A DNA stretch of 64,000 bases, taken from assembly GCA_947644595.1 (NCBI GenBank), contig CANSAE010000005.1:114447-178446 (forward strand), given 5' to 3'. The position numbers and the translations under genes were made by a program. This DNA is from an uncultured Clostridia bacterium. GTDB taxonomy: Bacteria; Bacillota; Clostridia; Oscillospirales; Oscillospiraceae. The stretch's first letter is position 1, and every line of letters begins with the position of its first letter. A model generated the notes under the pieces. The model saw nothing but the letters and a program-made list of their open reading frames with translations, was not told where the DNA came from and did not search any database. Shown here in pieces: positions 15,710-24,959 of the stretch.

Positions 15710-18457
15710 TTATGCTACCAACTCCACATTCAATTCCAGCAAAATTTTCTCGTAATCCGCTCCGAACACTTCATAGAACCGGCCCAGTCCGCCCATGCGG
15801 TCAAAGGGGCTTAAGTCCAAATCCGCCGATTCTACACTCAAGGATGCGGCGATGTGGTCTTTGATGAGCCGCAGCCAGTCCATTTGCTCGTCCGTGAAGT
15901 GGACAGCGCCGGCATTGCGGCGGAATGCCCACTGCTGAAAATTATAGTTGACCCGCTCGGAAAAGGGAGTGAGGCTTTCTGTGGCACCCATCTCGAATCG
16001 TATGATGGAAATGAGGTCGGTCAACTGCACTATCGTACTCCGCTTTACCTTGTCCGGCTGCTTGATGGCATAGCAATCCCACAACCGGTCTACAGTGATA
16101 TGTTTGGCGGTCAGCTTTTCATACAGTGCCTTTAACTGGGCAATCGCCATGGGGCGGTCCTTGTACTTCTGGTCGTAAATGATTCGGAGCGCAATAATTT
16201 CATCCTTATTCTCTTCGATGAACGCACGGAATGTATTGATGATACGGTCTGCCGTCTCTTCCTGGTTGGTATCGTACCCCGCGAATAGAACGGTATCGAG
16301 ATTCACATTGTCAATGAGCTGCTCGTGGTTCCGGTGGACATTCTCGATATGATCCCGCACTTCAGGCTTATGAAACGGCGCAACAGCGGCGGTAATCAAA
16401 TCTTTTTGCGCGGCATCCAGCAGGACTTTCTGCTCTGGAGCGGGTTCGCCGTCTTCCGGCAGCGTCACGCCCGCACGGGCCGCGATCACATCCTGGTCGA
16501 AGGCATCCAGCAAAGACTGCGCCATTTGTCCGGGAGAGATTCCGGCGATCTCCTGAAATTCTTTTTTCTCTGCGGAATTCATCTTAGCATTCAGGCGTAC
16601 AATGCGGTTTGCTAAGGAGGTCAGTGTATTCTCGTCCCGTGCGCCCAATGCCACGTTGAGCATCAGTTCTTTTAGAGAAACAGAGGGGCTGCGCTCCAAA
16701 GCACGGGTATCGGATTTCTTGGATTTTGTCACACCCACCGCGTCCACAATGACAAAGTGGTCTTTGTTCTCTGTCGCTGATGGGGTGACTTTTTGCAGGT
16801 CGTCTTTGCTTAGAGTACGGGTACCTCGTCCTTTCATCTGCTCGAAATAGTTTTTGCTCCGCACATCCCGCATGAAAATCAAGCATTCAAGGGGCTTGAC
16901 ATCTACTCCGGTGGCGATCATGTCCACAGTCACGGCAATACGGGGATAGTAGTCGTTCCGAAATGAGGAGAGCAGCGCTTCGGGCTTGTCGGCGGAATAT
17001 GTGATTTTTTTACAGAAGTCATTGCCTTCGCCGAATTCCTCTCGAACGATCTGGATAATGTCATCGGCGTGGCTGTCGGTCTTGGCGAAAATCAGTGTTT
17101 TGGGCACTTCGTTTCTGCGGGGGAACAGGGTGGAATACAAATTCTCTTTGAATGCCCGGATCACAGTCCGTATCTGGCTGGGGTTGACAATATCCCGGTC
17201 CAGTCGGGAGGGGATATAATCAACATCCTCGTCCATCTGCTTCCAGCGCTTTTTGCGGGACAGGCGGTTCCGGTATTCGATCTGCTGTTTTACGATGTAT
17301 CCGCCGCGCTGTCCCACTTCTGTCTCGATGAGAAAGATATCCTCTCCGACATTGACGCCGTCAATGATTGCCTGTTCCCGGGAATACTCGCTGACAACAT
17401 TTTCGTTGAAAAACGCAAATGTACGCTTGTCCGGCGTGGCGGTAAGACCGACGATGAATGCGTCGAAGTATTCCAGTACTTGGCTCCAGATATTGTAGAT
17501 CGACCGATGACACTCGTCCACGATAATGCAGTCGAAGAATTCCGGAGGATATTTTTCGTTATAAACCACTTCTTTGGGCGCTTTGTTTTCAGTAACATAT
17601 TCGTCTAAGGGCGCTTCTTCAGTGGCTTCGTCCAGGTCCTCGCCTTTCAGGATGGAATACATCCGTTGTATGGTGCTGATATAGACCTGCGTATTTGCGG
17701 GCATTCGGGAGGATTTCAGGCGGTACACACCGTAAATATCAGAAAACGGTCTGTGGTCATCGTTGGGGATATAGGCGAGAAACTCCCTTTCCGCCTGTTC
17801 TCCCAGATTTCGGGTATCCACGAGGAAAAGGATTCGGTTCATTCTGCCGTATTTCAGCAGACGGTAGGCGGCGGTAATAGCGGTAAAGGTTTTCCCAGCA
17901 CCCGTAGCCATCTGCACCAACGCTTTTGGCCTGTTTTCAGAGAAAGAGCGGTCCAAATTAGAGATGGCGCGGATTTGGCAGTCACGAAATCCCGTTGTGT
18001 CAAACGGTGGGAATCGTTTCATGTTATTGCGGATCGTATCGGGTTGGTTCAGCAATGCCTGTAAGGTTTCCGGGCGGTGGAAGGAAAACACGGTCCGGGA
18101 ACGATATTTGATATCCTGATAATCCGTGAAACGGGTCAGCTTATCCGTTGCTTCATAAGCAAAACGAATCTCATACTCCGCTTTTATCCATTTGAATTTG
18201 CTATGAGCGTAGCGCGCGGACTGCTCTTCCACTGAAGTAATATCTTCGCCCTTTTCTGTCCGCTTCGCTTCCACAACGCCGACAGGAATTCCGGCAATAA
18301 AGAGGGCATAGTCAACTGGACCCGTGCTGGTCGGAAATTCCCGCACAGCGACGCCCAGTGAAGCGGACAGGTTCAACTGTTTCATGTCCTGTATGACCCA
18401 GCCGGACTGTTCCAGTTTTTGGTCAATCACCAAGCGGGCTTTTTCTTCAGGCGTCAT
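15710..18457 (-). CDS. hsdR: Type I restriction endonuclease subunit HsdR
   Basis: A 915-aa protein. It has an N-terminal PD-(D/E)xK nuclease domain with EAKR in VGVVEAKRTEKG (about residue 70), a DEAD/SF2 helicase core with Walker A MATGAGKT, the DEAH-like VDECHRS, the GLTATP motif III, and the SF2 second half with motif VI-like GRGTR. The C-terminus is the HsdR helical domain that docks to the M2S core. I start at the ATG at 18457 with GGGGG 8 nt upstream; an upstream TTG is possible. The subunit translocates DNA with ATP and cuts far from unmethylated sites. All catalytic motifs look intact, so element 2 should provide working restriction. Confidence 0.94.
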   Translation of the reverse strand: MTPEEKARLVIDQKLEQSGWVIQDMKQLNLSASLGVAVREFPTSTGPVDYALFIAGIPVGVVEAKRTEKGEDITSVEEQSARYAHSKFKWIKAEYEIRFAYEATDKLTRFTDYQDIKYRSRTVFSFHRPETLQALLNQPDTIRNNMKRFPPFDTTGFRDCQIRAISNLDRSFSENRPKALVQMATGAGKTFTAITAAYRLLKYGRMNRILFLVDTRNLGEQAEREFLAYIPNDDHRPFSDIYGVYRLKSSRMPANTQVYISTIQRMYSILKGEDLDEATEEAPLDEYVTENKAPKEVVYNEKYPPEFFDCIIVDECHRSIYNIWSQVLEYFDAFIVGLTATPDKRTFAFFNENVVSEYSREQAIIDGVNVGEDIFLIETEVGQRGGYIVKQQIEYRNRLSRKKRWKQMDEDVDYIPSRLDRDIVNPSQIRTVIRAFKENLYSTLFPRRNEVPKTLIFAKTDSHADDIIQIVREEFGEGNDFCKKITYSADKPEALLSSFRNDYYPRIAVTVDMIATGVDVKPLECLIFMRDVRSKNYFEQMKGRGTRTLSKDDLQKVTPSATENKDHFVIVDAVGVTKSKKSDTRALERSPSVSLKELMLNVALGARDENTLTSLANRIVRLNAKMNSAEKKEFQEIAGISPGQMAQSLLDAFDQDVIAARAGVTLPEDGEPAPEQKVLLDAAQKDLITAAVAPFHKPEVRDHIENVHRNHEQLIDNVNLDTVLFAGYDTNQEETADRIINTFRAFIEENKDEIIALRIIYDQKYKDRPMAIAQLKALYEKLTAKHITVDRLWDCYAIKQPDKVKRSTIVQLTDLISIIRFEMGATESLTPFSERVNYNFQQWAFRRNAGAVHFTDEQMDWLRLIKDHIAASLSVESADLDLSPFDRMGGLGRFYEVFGADYEKILLELNVELVA

Positions 18458-18628
18458 TAACGGATTCCCCCTTACTGTCAAAACTCGGGATATTTTCTAT
18501 TCTAAGTATAACGCAAATTTCGACCGACTTCAAGAACCGTGTTTTAAGGCATGTATATAGAGATAGATAGAGCGAAGCAATTTCTTTGTTTATAGCGGCG
18601 CAAATTTTGCGTGGGCGGTTTAGCCTGA

Positions 18629-18958
18629 CCCATGTTTTGACCCATAACAGGAAACGAGCGGGTGGACACAGTGGAGCAAAGAAGACTGAAAAGCAAATCC
18701 AGCCGAGCGAAAAGTGCTGAAAACGTCTTAATAGCGCTCAATCCACGCCATGATCGCAGCTACGGACCAGAAGGTCAGGAGTTCGAATCTCTTACGGCGT
18801 GCCAAAAACAGGCCTGAAACGTGAGTTTCAGGCCTGTTTTGCTGTTTTTGGGAACTTTTTCCGGGGTGTTGGTTTGGGCTGACCCATACCGTGACCCATA
18901 CGGGAACGGGGAGGGGAAAGGGTCAGAGAGCAGCGGAGAGAAAGGAACCTACCTTTTC
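18629..18958 (+). other. Junction after element 2: left arm, att core, right arm and integrase relic
   Basis: The left arm (18629-18758) with its two TGACCCAT motifs is followed by the 46-nt tRNA-Arg 3' half (18759-18804) and the right arm (18805-18905). At about 18927-18958 the last nine or so codons of an integrase remain (minus strand, ...KVGSFLSAAL-stop), after which similarity stops. A third element integrated here and lost nearly all of its integrase. Confidence 0.8.
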
Positions 18959-19162
18959 TATGCCTCAAAATTTTATATTTCGGTGTTGAGGTAATCGTGT
19001 GGGAACGGTTGATATGTACTGCATCCCATGGCACCAGGGGAGGTATGATTTTTCGGTTTTATCGTATTTGGAATACGGATTTAAATGCGATTGAGTATAT
19101 ATTCTCATCGTCAATCGGGCTAAGTAGTTTATAAATCCAAAACATAAATTTTCCGGAGTTCA

Positions 19163-19199
19163 TTCAATATTGTTATTTGACTAACAATATTTTATTGAA
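19163..19199 (+). promoter_or_regulatory. Candidate LysR operator
   Basis: AATATTGTTA and TAACAATATT form a perfect 10-bp inverted repeat with a 6-bp spacer (19166-19191), and a nested TTCAATA/TATTGAA pair flanks it. It lies 51 bp upstream of the lysR start. LysR-type regulators commonly bind such dyads upstream of their own gene, so autoregulation is likely. Confidence 0.55.
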
Positions 19200-19249
19200 C
19201 ATAATAAAGAAAACGGTGCCCAGATGAAACATGAAATGGGGGACGATTT

Positions 19250-20155
19250 ATGGATATTGTTGCTCTGGAATCATTTGTAACGGTGTACAACTACAAAAAC
19301 TTCACAAAAGCCGCAGACAAGCTCTATATCTCCCAGCCGGCGCTTAGCCGTCGTATGAAAGCATTGGAGGAAGAATTGGGAATCACCCTGTTCAAACGGC
19401 GGGGGACAAGTATCGAAGGGATCACCGAGGGAGGAAAATTCTTTTACAAAGAAGCTGTGAAGCTTCTAAATCAAGCGGATGAGATGCGATTGAAAGTCAA
19501 CCGGTTCCGGGAAGGTGTCTCTGGAACGTTGCGGATTGCGGTATCACCGGATTATTCCCTTTCCGTGGTACTGAAAGCGATCCAAAAGATGAGTATAGAA
19601 TGGCCCTATATCGAGATTATTCCCGAATGTTATACGGACACAAAAAATCTGGACTTACTGCGATTTCTGACCGAGCGATCGGTGGATATAGCGATTACAT
19701 CCCGGGCCGAGGTGGAGGATGTCCCGGGAATCGGCTTTGAAGTCATCAAGGAGAATATCTCATCGGTTTTGATCTGCCGTGGGCATAAACTATATGGCAG
19801 GAACAGACTCACTCTGGCGGATCTGCATGAAGAACCGAATTGTTCACTGTATAACGCAAACTCATTGACAAAGGCGAAGATCATTCAGTGGATGAATTCC
19901 ATGGACGTAAGGGTGGGACCCACCGTGTATTGCCGGTCGTATCAGGAAATCATGCTGTATCTCAGTACTGGGAAATACTACTGTCTGCCTGGAGTGCTGG
20001 CGAATGAATTACTGCAAAGCTATGGCGATGATTTTCATAATATTCCGCTGATCGAAGGACAGGTACCCATTGGCGATCAGGTATTGGCGTATGTTGAGAA
20101 AACAGAGACCGTTGAAAAATTCTTGAAATGCATCAAGGACAGCATCGACGTTTGA
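19250..20155 (+). CDS. LysR family transcriptional regulator
   Basis: A 301-aa protein of standard LysR length. The N-terminal winged HTH (1-60: FTKAADKLYISQPALSRRMKALEEELGITLFKR) is textbook LTTR. The rest is a periplasmic-binding-like effector domain (about 90-295). The start is the first ATG after a GGGGGACGATTT-type SD. It is followed by a terminator and then by the codirectional ADH/enoate-reductase/ADH/MFS genes, which it probably controls, with a substrate of that pathway as inducer. GC and codon use look like those of the neighbouring genes. Confidence 0.95.
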   Translation: MDIVALESFVTVYNYKNFTKAADKLYISQPALSRRMKALEEELGITLFKRRGTSIEGITEGGKFFYKEAVKLLNQADEMRLKVNRFREGVSGTLRIAVSPDYSLSVVLKAIQKMSIEWPYIEIIPECYTDTKNLDLLRFLTERSVDIAITSRAEVEDVPGIGFEVIKENISSVLICRGHKLYGRNRLTLADLHEEPNCSLYNANSLTKAKIIQWMNSMDVRVGPTVYCRSYQEIMLYLSTGKYYCLPGVLANELLQSYGDDFHNIPLIEGQVPIGDQVLAYVEKTETVEKFLKCIKDSIDV

Positions 20156-20188
20156 GATATAGCTGTCCTCTTATCAGAAAAGTTTTTT

Positions 20189-20228
20189 AAAACTGCCCGC
20201 GCTTCGTTGCGACGGGCAGTTTTATTTT
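20189..20228 (+). terminator. Terminator after lysR
   Basis: AAAACTGCCCG and CGGGCAGTTTT form an 11-bp stem with a loop of about 13 nt, followed by ATTTTT. It separates lysR from the downstream operon. Confidence 0.85.
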
Positions 20229-20365
20229 TCGTCATGAATTATAACAGTGCCCAAAGTTAATGAGAATTCGGTATTTCACAGCAAAAAACAAAAGTGTTAT
20301 CGTGTTAACAAGCAAGAATGCATTCGAAACCTGGGCGCGCAAACTTAAAAAGGAGACTGACGTAT

Positions 20366-21529
20366 ATGAATTTTAACATTCTTTCCAAGCCCGCAATCAT
20401 TTTCGGTGAGGACACGATCTACACACTCCCCGATGAACTGAACAATCGGAACCTCAAAAGAGCGATGCTGGTGGTGACCCCCCACTTCGTGAACAACGGG
20501 CTTGCCGCCAATCTGCAGGGTAAGCTGAAGGAAGCGGGAATCGAGAGCGTCGTTTACAGTGACTTGATTCAGGACGCACCTGACTTTACTGTTAACAACG
20601 GTGCGCAGATCGCCCGTGATTTCAAGGCGGATACTATCGTTGCCATTGGCGGTGGCAAGGCTTTGGATACTGCCAAGGGCATCAACATCATCGTCAACAA
20701 CCCCGGCAAAACCATTGCCGACTATCTGGACCCCAGCACGCTCCCGAGCCGGAACCCCGGCGCATTTCTCATCCTGTGTCCCACTACCACCGGCACGGGC
20801 AGCGAAATGACTTTCGCCAGCGTGATTCATTTCATGGATACAGATAGAAAGATTTCTGTGGGTGATGGAACTGCTTTTGCGAATCTCGCCATCGTGGATC
20901 CCGTGCTGACTGTTGAACTGCCCAAGGATGTGACAGCATACACCGGTCTTGATGCTCTCACGCATTGTGTGGGCTGCCTGACCAGCATTTACAATGTGAA
21001 TCCTCTGAGCGAAGCCCTTGCTCGCGACGGCATCGGCATCATTTTGGAAAACCTTCCTAAGGTCGTTGCGAATCCCTCCGACCTGGAAGCTCGGAATATG
21101 ATGTGCTACGCCAGCATGACCGCAGGTATGGCGTTCATCGACCAAATCTGCAACATCGACCATGCCCTGTCCGAGTCCATGGGTGCTGTGGCGGGTACGC
21201 CTCACGGCGTCGCCTGCGGTGCCGCGCTGGCGCCGTCCATCCGTTACCTGTGCGAAGCCGCTCCGGAAAAGGTGCGGAAGGTCGCCGATGCCATGGGCGT
21301 CGACGTCAGCAACCAGAATCCTGTGGAAGCCGGTGAGACCGTTGCCAATGCGTTGGCTGCGTTTGTCAAGTCTGTGGGATGCCCGTCGATGAAGGAACTG
21401 AACTACACGGAAGAGCAGTTAGAGTGCATTTCTGAAATGACGCCTCAGGCCGTTGGTTCCCTCCTTTCCCCGAGACCCGTGACAAAGGAAGAGGTTCTTG
21501 CACTGCTTCACGATGCTATGCAGCGGTAA
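20366..21529 (+). CDS. Iron-containing alcohol dehydrogenase (group III)
   Basis: A 387-aa protein. The nucleotide-binding GGGKALDTAKG is followed by TGTGSEMT and metal ligands including D in ALTHCVGCLTS and the HALSESMGAVAGTPHG segment, as in Fe-ADHs of the 1,3-propanediol/butanol dehydrogenase type. The start at 20366 has AAAAAGGAGACTG as SD; an in-frame start 16 codons upstream lacks one. It probably interconverts an alcohol and an aldehyde or ketone with NAD(P)H. The second Fe-ADH at 23778 differs in sequence, so the operon has two such steps or substrates. Confidence 0.93.
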   Translation: MNFNILSKPAIIFGEDTIYTLPDELNNRNLKRAMLVVTPHFVNNGLAANLQGKLKEAGIESVVYSDLIQDAPDFTVNNGAQIARDFKADTIVAIGGGKALDTAKGINIIVNNPGKTIADYLDPSTLPSRNPGAFLILCPTTTGTGSEMTFASVIHFMDTDRKISVGDGTAFANLAIVDPVLTVELPKDVTAYTGLDALTHCVGCLTSIYNVNPLSEALARDGIGIILENLPKVVANPSDLEARNMMCYASMTAGMAFIDQICNIDHALSESMGAVAGTPHGVACGAALAPSIRYLCEAAPEKVRKVADAMGVDVSNQNPVEAGETVANALAAFVKSVGCPSMKELNYTEEQLECISEMTPQAVGSLLSPRPVTKEEVLALLHDAMQR

Positions 21530-21553
21530 TCATCTTATTTCAGGAGAAATACT

Positions 21554-23533
21554 ATGGACAACAAAATCAAACAACTTTTCACCCCGTTTCAAATCGGTAA
21601 GGAAACTATTAAAAACCGCTTTGTGGTGGCGCCCATGGGCGTGCCTGCCTATGTAGATGGCAATGGTGCGTTTACCGAGCGTGGGATGCAGTATTTCGTT
21701 GAACGCGCGAAAGGCGGATTCGGTCTTATTTTTACCGGCGTCATGCTGGTAGATAACCAGGTGGAGCCCATGGGTCCCAGCTTCTTAGACCATCCCGAAA
21801 TCTTCTATCCTGCCGCAACGAGACTGAATGAGAGACTCAATACATACGGTACCAAGATGATCTGTGAAGTGGGACTGGGCGTTGGACGCAATTATCCCAC
21901 GTTTAAGTCTCCGTCTCCTGCGGAGGTTTACGGTTATCCGGAGTTGACATCTGAAGCGCTGTCCGTGGATGAGATCCATAAAAAGCGGGACTGCATCATC
22001 AATGCGGCGGCTTTGGCAAAGCAATCCGGGTTTGCCGGAGTTGACATCCACACCCTGCACTGGGGCTACCTGCTGGATCAGTTTGTGATGTCCATCACCA
22101 ACAAGCGGGAAGACGAATACGGGGGAACGCTGGAAAACCAGATGCGCCTGGTTAAGGAAATGATTGACGGTATCCAGGCGGTTTGCGGCAAGGACTTCCC
22201 GGTGACCATGGGTCTGGGCGTAAAGAGCTATATCAAGGCGCTGAACAAGGCATCCCTCCATGGTGATGAAGAGGCAGGCAGAACGGTCGAACAGGCGATC
22301 CAGATCGCAAAGATGCTGGAGGACTATGGTTTTGCCGCTATCATGACGGATACCGGCACTTATGATTCCTTCTACTACGCATGCCCTCCCTGCTATATGG
22401 AGAAAGGCCACGGCATCAATCTGTATGAGCAGATCAAGAAAAATGTCAACATCCCCATCATTGCACGTTCCAAGATGAATGACATTGAATTGTGCGCCGA
22501 TGCTCTTGATAAGGGTCAGGCTGATGCGTTCATGTTCGGAAGACCCTCTCTGGCGGACCCGTATATTCCCCGCAAGCTGGAAGCCGACAAGCCCGAGAAG
22601 ATCCGTCCCTGCATTGGCTGCAATATGGGCTGCATTGGCCGTCACCTGGATTTGGGCCTTGGCGAGTATACCACATGTGCGGTCAACCCCAGAGCTTTCA
22701 ATGAGATCAATACGCTTCCGAAAAAAGCGGTCCATCCGAGACGCATTGCCGTTGTCGGTGGCGGCGCAGCGGGCATGGAAGCCGCCCGTGAGGCAGTGGA
22801 GTGCGGCCATACGGTCGAGATTTTCGAGAAGTCCAAGGTTCTGGGCGGCGAGCTGAACGCTGCCGGTGCGCATGCTTTTAAGGAAGAAATCCACCAGCTG
22901 CGTGACTGGTATATCGCCGAGTTGAAAGAGAAAAACGTTCCCATTCACATGGAAACAGAGTTTACGCCGGATATGGCGGACAGCGGCAAGTACGACACGG
23001 TCATTCTCGCGGTCGGCGCCACGCCTATTATGCCTGCGTCTATCGAAGGTGTTGAAAAGGCCATCTCTGCGGTGGAATTGCTGGAAAACCACAGCGATGT
23101 GGGTGAGACCGTCGTAGTGGTCGGCGGCGGTATGGTAGGCTGTGAAACCGCAGTTGATTTGTCCAAGGCAGGTAAGAAAGTCACACTTGTGGAAGCCCTT
23201 CCCGCTGTTTTGTCCAGCGAATACGTGACAACTGCTCACAAGATGATGCTCCAGGACATGATGGAAGATCAGAAGATCGAGATCATGGCCGCTCATAAAA
23301 TTGTGGCTGTCACCGATGAAGGCGCGGTCGTGGAACCCACGGACGGTGGTGAAAGAATGACCATTCCGGCAGATAAGGTCGTGCTGTCCATCGGCTTGAA
23401 ACCCAATCCGTCTATGGCGCTGGATTTGGTTGGCAGAGGCGTTGAAATCTATGAAATCGGCAGTGCCCGCCGCGCCGGCAATGTGATCACCGCTATCCAT
23501 GATGCCTTCAATGTAGTCTACAACTTTGAATAA
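21554..23533 (+). CDS. Old-yellow-enzyme/2-enoate reductase family flavoprotein with [4Fe-4S] cluster
   Basis: A 659-aa protein of the length and layout of 2-enoate and 2,4-dienoyl-CoA reductases (and BaiCD/BaiH/FldZ relatives). The N-terminal TIM-barrel OYE domain (1-350) begins LFTPFQIGKETIKNRFVVAPMG and carries the FMN-site GVDIHTLHWGYLLDQF. The cluster motif is CIGCNMGCIGR plus a later CAVNP (about 355-380). The C-terminal FAD/NADH domain has GGGAAGMEAAR (about 400) and GGGMVGCETA (about 525). It should reduce an activated C=C bond with NADH under strict anaerobiosis. Cinnamate-like acids, bile acids and other enoates are all possible substrates. Confidence 0.92.
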   Translation: MDNKIKQLFTPFQIGKETIKNRFVVAPMGVPAYVDGNGAFTERGMQYFVERAKGGFGLIFTGVMLVDNQVEPMGPSFLDHPEIFYPAATRLNERLNTYGTKMICEVGLGVGRNYPTFKSPSPAEVYGYPELTSEALSVDEIHKKRDCIINAAALAKQSGFAGVDIHTLHWGYLLDQFVMSITNKREDEYGGTLENQMRLVKEMIDGIQAVCGKDFPVTMGLGVKSYIKALNKASLHGDEEAGRTVEQAIQIAKMLEDYGFAAIMTDTGTYDSFYYACPPCYMEKGHGINLYEQIKKNVNIPIIARSKMNDIELCADALDKGQADAFMFGRPSLADPYIPRKLEADKPEKIRPCIGCNMGCIGRHLDLGLGEYTTCAVNPRAFNEINTLPKKAVHPRRIAVVGGGAAGMEAAREAVECGHTVEIFEKSKVLGGELNAAGAHAFKEEIHQLRDWYIAELKEKNVPIHMETEFTPDMADSGKYDTVILAVGATPIMPASIEGVEKAISAVELLENHSDVGETVVVVGGGMVGCETAVDLSKAGKKVTLVEALPAVLSSEYVTTAHKMMLQDMMEDQKIEIMAAHKIVAVTDEGAVVEPTDGGERMTIPADKVVLSIGLKPNPSMALDLVGRGVEIYEIGSARRAGNVITAIHDAFNVVYNFE

Positions 23534-23560
23534 GTAAAGCACACCCGCTGAAACACCAGA

Positions 23561-23664
23561 GCAGTCTAAAGCACGGAACTCCAAACACACCTTTCAATAC
23601 TTCCTTGAACCATGCGTAACTCTCCGAATCTCTCCATAATGCTTCCTGCTGTGCTTTAGACTGC
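23561..23664 (+). ncRNA. Candidate structured RNA with a multi-anti-SD loop (copy 1)
   Basis: GCAGTCTAAAGCAC (23561) and GTGCTTTAGACTGC (23651) form a perfect 14-bp stem around a 76-nt pyrimidine-rich loop. The loop repeats ACTCC, CTTCC, CTCTCC and CTTCC, which are complementary to the GGAGG of ribosome-binding sites. It starts 28 nt after the reductase stop. The same architecture with different sequence occurs at 36294. It could be a 3'-UTR sRNA. Inferred from sequence only. Confidence 0.45.
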
Positions 23665-23693
23665 GCGGCGTGTATCAGATTACCCTTGAATGG

Positions 23694-23734
23694 CACCGGG
23701 CAAATGACAGGCATCTTCCTTGCGTTGCCCGGTG
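23694..23734 (+). other. Strong hairpin in the intergenic region
   Basis: CACCGGGCAA and TTGCCCGGTG form a perfect 10-bp stem with a 21-nt loop that again contains CTTCC. There is no T-tract, so this is not a classical terminator. It lies between the candidate RNA and the next ADH gene and may be an mRNA processing or stability element. Confidence 0.5.
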
Positions 23735-23777
23735 TCTGCGAACAAGGCTTTACCAAATTATTAACAGGAGAATGAAT

Positions 23778-24923
23778 ATGAATCCTTTTCTGATTTCCAC
23801 AAAATGCCCGATGCTGTTCGGTTGCGGAACCTCCATGACCGTCGCTTCTAAAATCCAGGAATTGGGCTGTAAAAAGGTAATGATCGTCTGCGATGACTGG
23901 CTGTCTCAGCAGGAGAATTTCAAGGCGTTTATGAACACTTTTTCTGAGGTGGAGACCTACGTCTGGAACCATGTCATCCCGGATCCCACGGATATCAGTG
24001 TGGAGGAAGGCGCAGTCATCGCCAGACAGGAAAACATTGACGGCATCATCGGCATTGGCGGCGGCAGCTCTTTGGATTCCGCCAAGGCGATCAACACCTT
24101 GATTCACAGTGATTTCCCCATCAATCAGTATTTTGCGGAACTGGGTCCCGACGCTAAAGTTCCGAATCCCGGCGTACCTATGATCCTGATTCCCACTACC
24201 TCCGGCACGGGCGCTGATTGCTCCCCGTCTACGGTCATCACCAACACACGGCTGAACAATGTGAAGAACAATCTGTTTGTGCCTACCGGTATTCCGGATC
24301 TTGCTGTTGTTGATCCGGACTGGGCCATGACAATGCCACCAAAGCTGACAGCATCTTGCGGGTTTGACGTGTTTTCCCACGCAATTGAGACGATCTCTTC
24401 CAGTTGCTGGAATCCCATGTCTGAGACGATTGCTCTCAAATGTATTGATATTGTGTGGACTTATCTTGAACGGGCATATCACAACGGTTCGGATGTCGAA
24501 GCACGGGAGTACATGCACTTTGCGTCATCAGCGGTTGCGGTTGCGTTCAGCGACTCCTTGATCAATCTGGGACATGAAATCGCCCACATGATTGGCGCAC
24601 GGTATCACATCCCTCACGGCGATTGCTGCGCCATGGTCACACCCGCCTGCCTGAAATTCCTTGCCGGCAAGCTGCCCGTGGAAATGGGACGCATTGCCAA
24701 AACGCTTGGTGTCGATGACCGGGAAGATGGCCTGGGCGACAGACTCTACGATGCAGTGCTGGCGTTCCGTAAACGCTTGGGTATCATGAGCGCAAGTGAG
24801 CATGGACTTGATAAGGCTGAATTTATGTCCATGGCTGATGATCTTTCATCCCCGGTGTTCCTATCTTACACCATGACCGCTGACGATTACAGGAGCATTC
24901 TTGCTGATATCATTTCCGAATAA
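23778..24923 (+). CDS. Iron-containing alcohol dehydrogenase, second copy in operon
   Basis: A 381-aa Fe-ADH with GIGGGSSLDSAKAIN, TTSGTGADCSPSTVI, HAIETISSS and GHEIAHMIGARYHIPHGDCCA, the last carrying metal-binding His residues. The start at 23778 has AACAGGAG 7 nt upstream; a Met 2 codons earlier would be too close. It is only distantly similar to the ADH at 20366. Substrate type cannot be told from sequence; 4-hydroxybutyrate-type and lactaldehyde-type enzymes share these motifs. It may form a redox shuttle with the reductase. Confidence 0.92.
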   Translation: MNPFLISTKCPMLFGCGTSMTVASKIQELGCKKVMIVCDDWLSQQENFKAFMNTFSEVETYVWNHVIPDPTDISVEEGAVIARQENIDGIIGIGGGSSLDSAKAINTLIHSDFPINQYFAELGPDAKVPNPGVPMILIPTTSGTGADCSPSTVITNTRLNNVKNNLFVPTGIPDLAVVDPDWAMTMPPKLTASCGFDVFSHAIETISSSCWNPMSETIALKCIDIVWTYLERAYHNGSDVEAREYMHFASSAVAVAFSDSLINLGHEIAHMIGARYHIPHGDCCAMVTPACLKFLAGKLPVEMGRIAKTLGVDDREDGLGDRLYDAVLAFRKRLGIMSASEHGLDKAEFMSMADDLSSPVFLSYTMTADDYRSILADIISE

Positions 24924-24959
24924 TGCGACCTATGTGTAATATGATTGAGAGGTTATAAA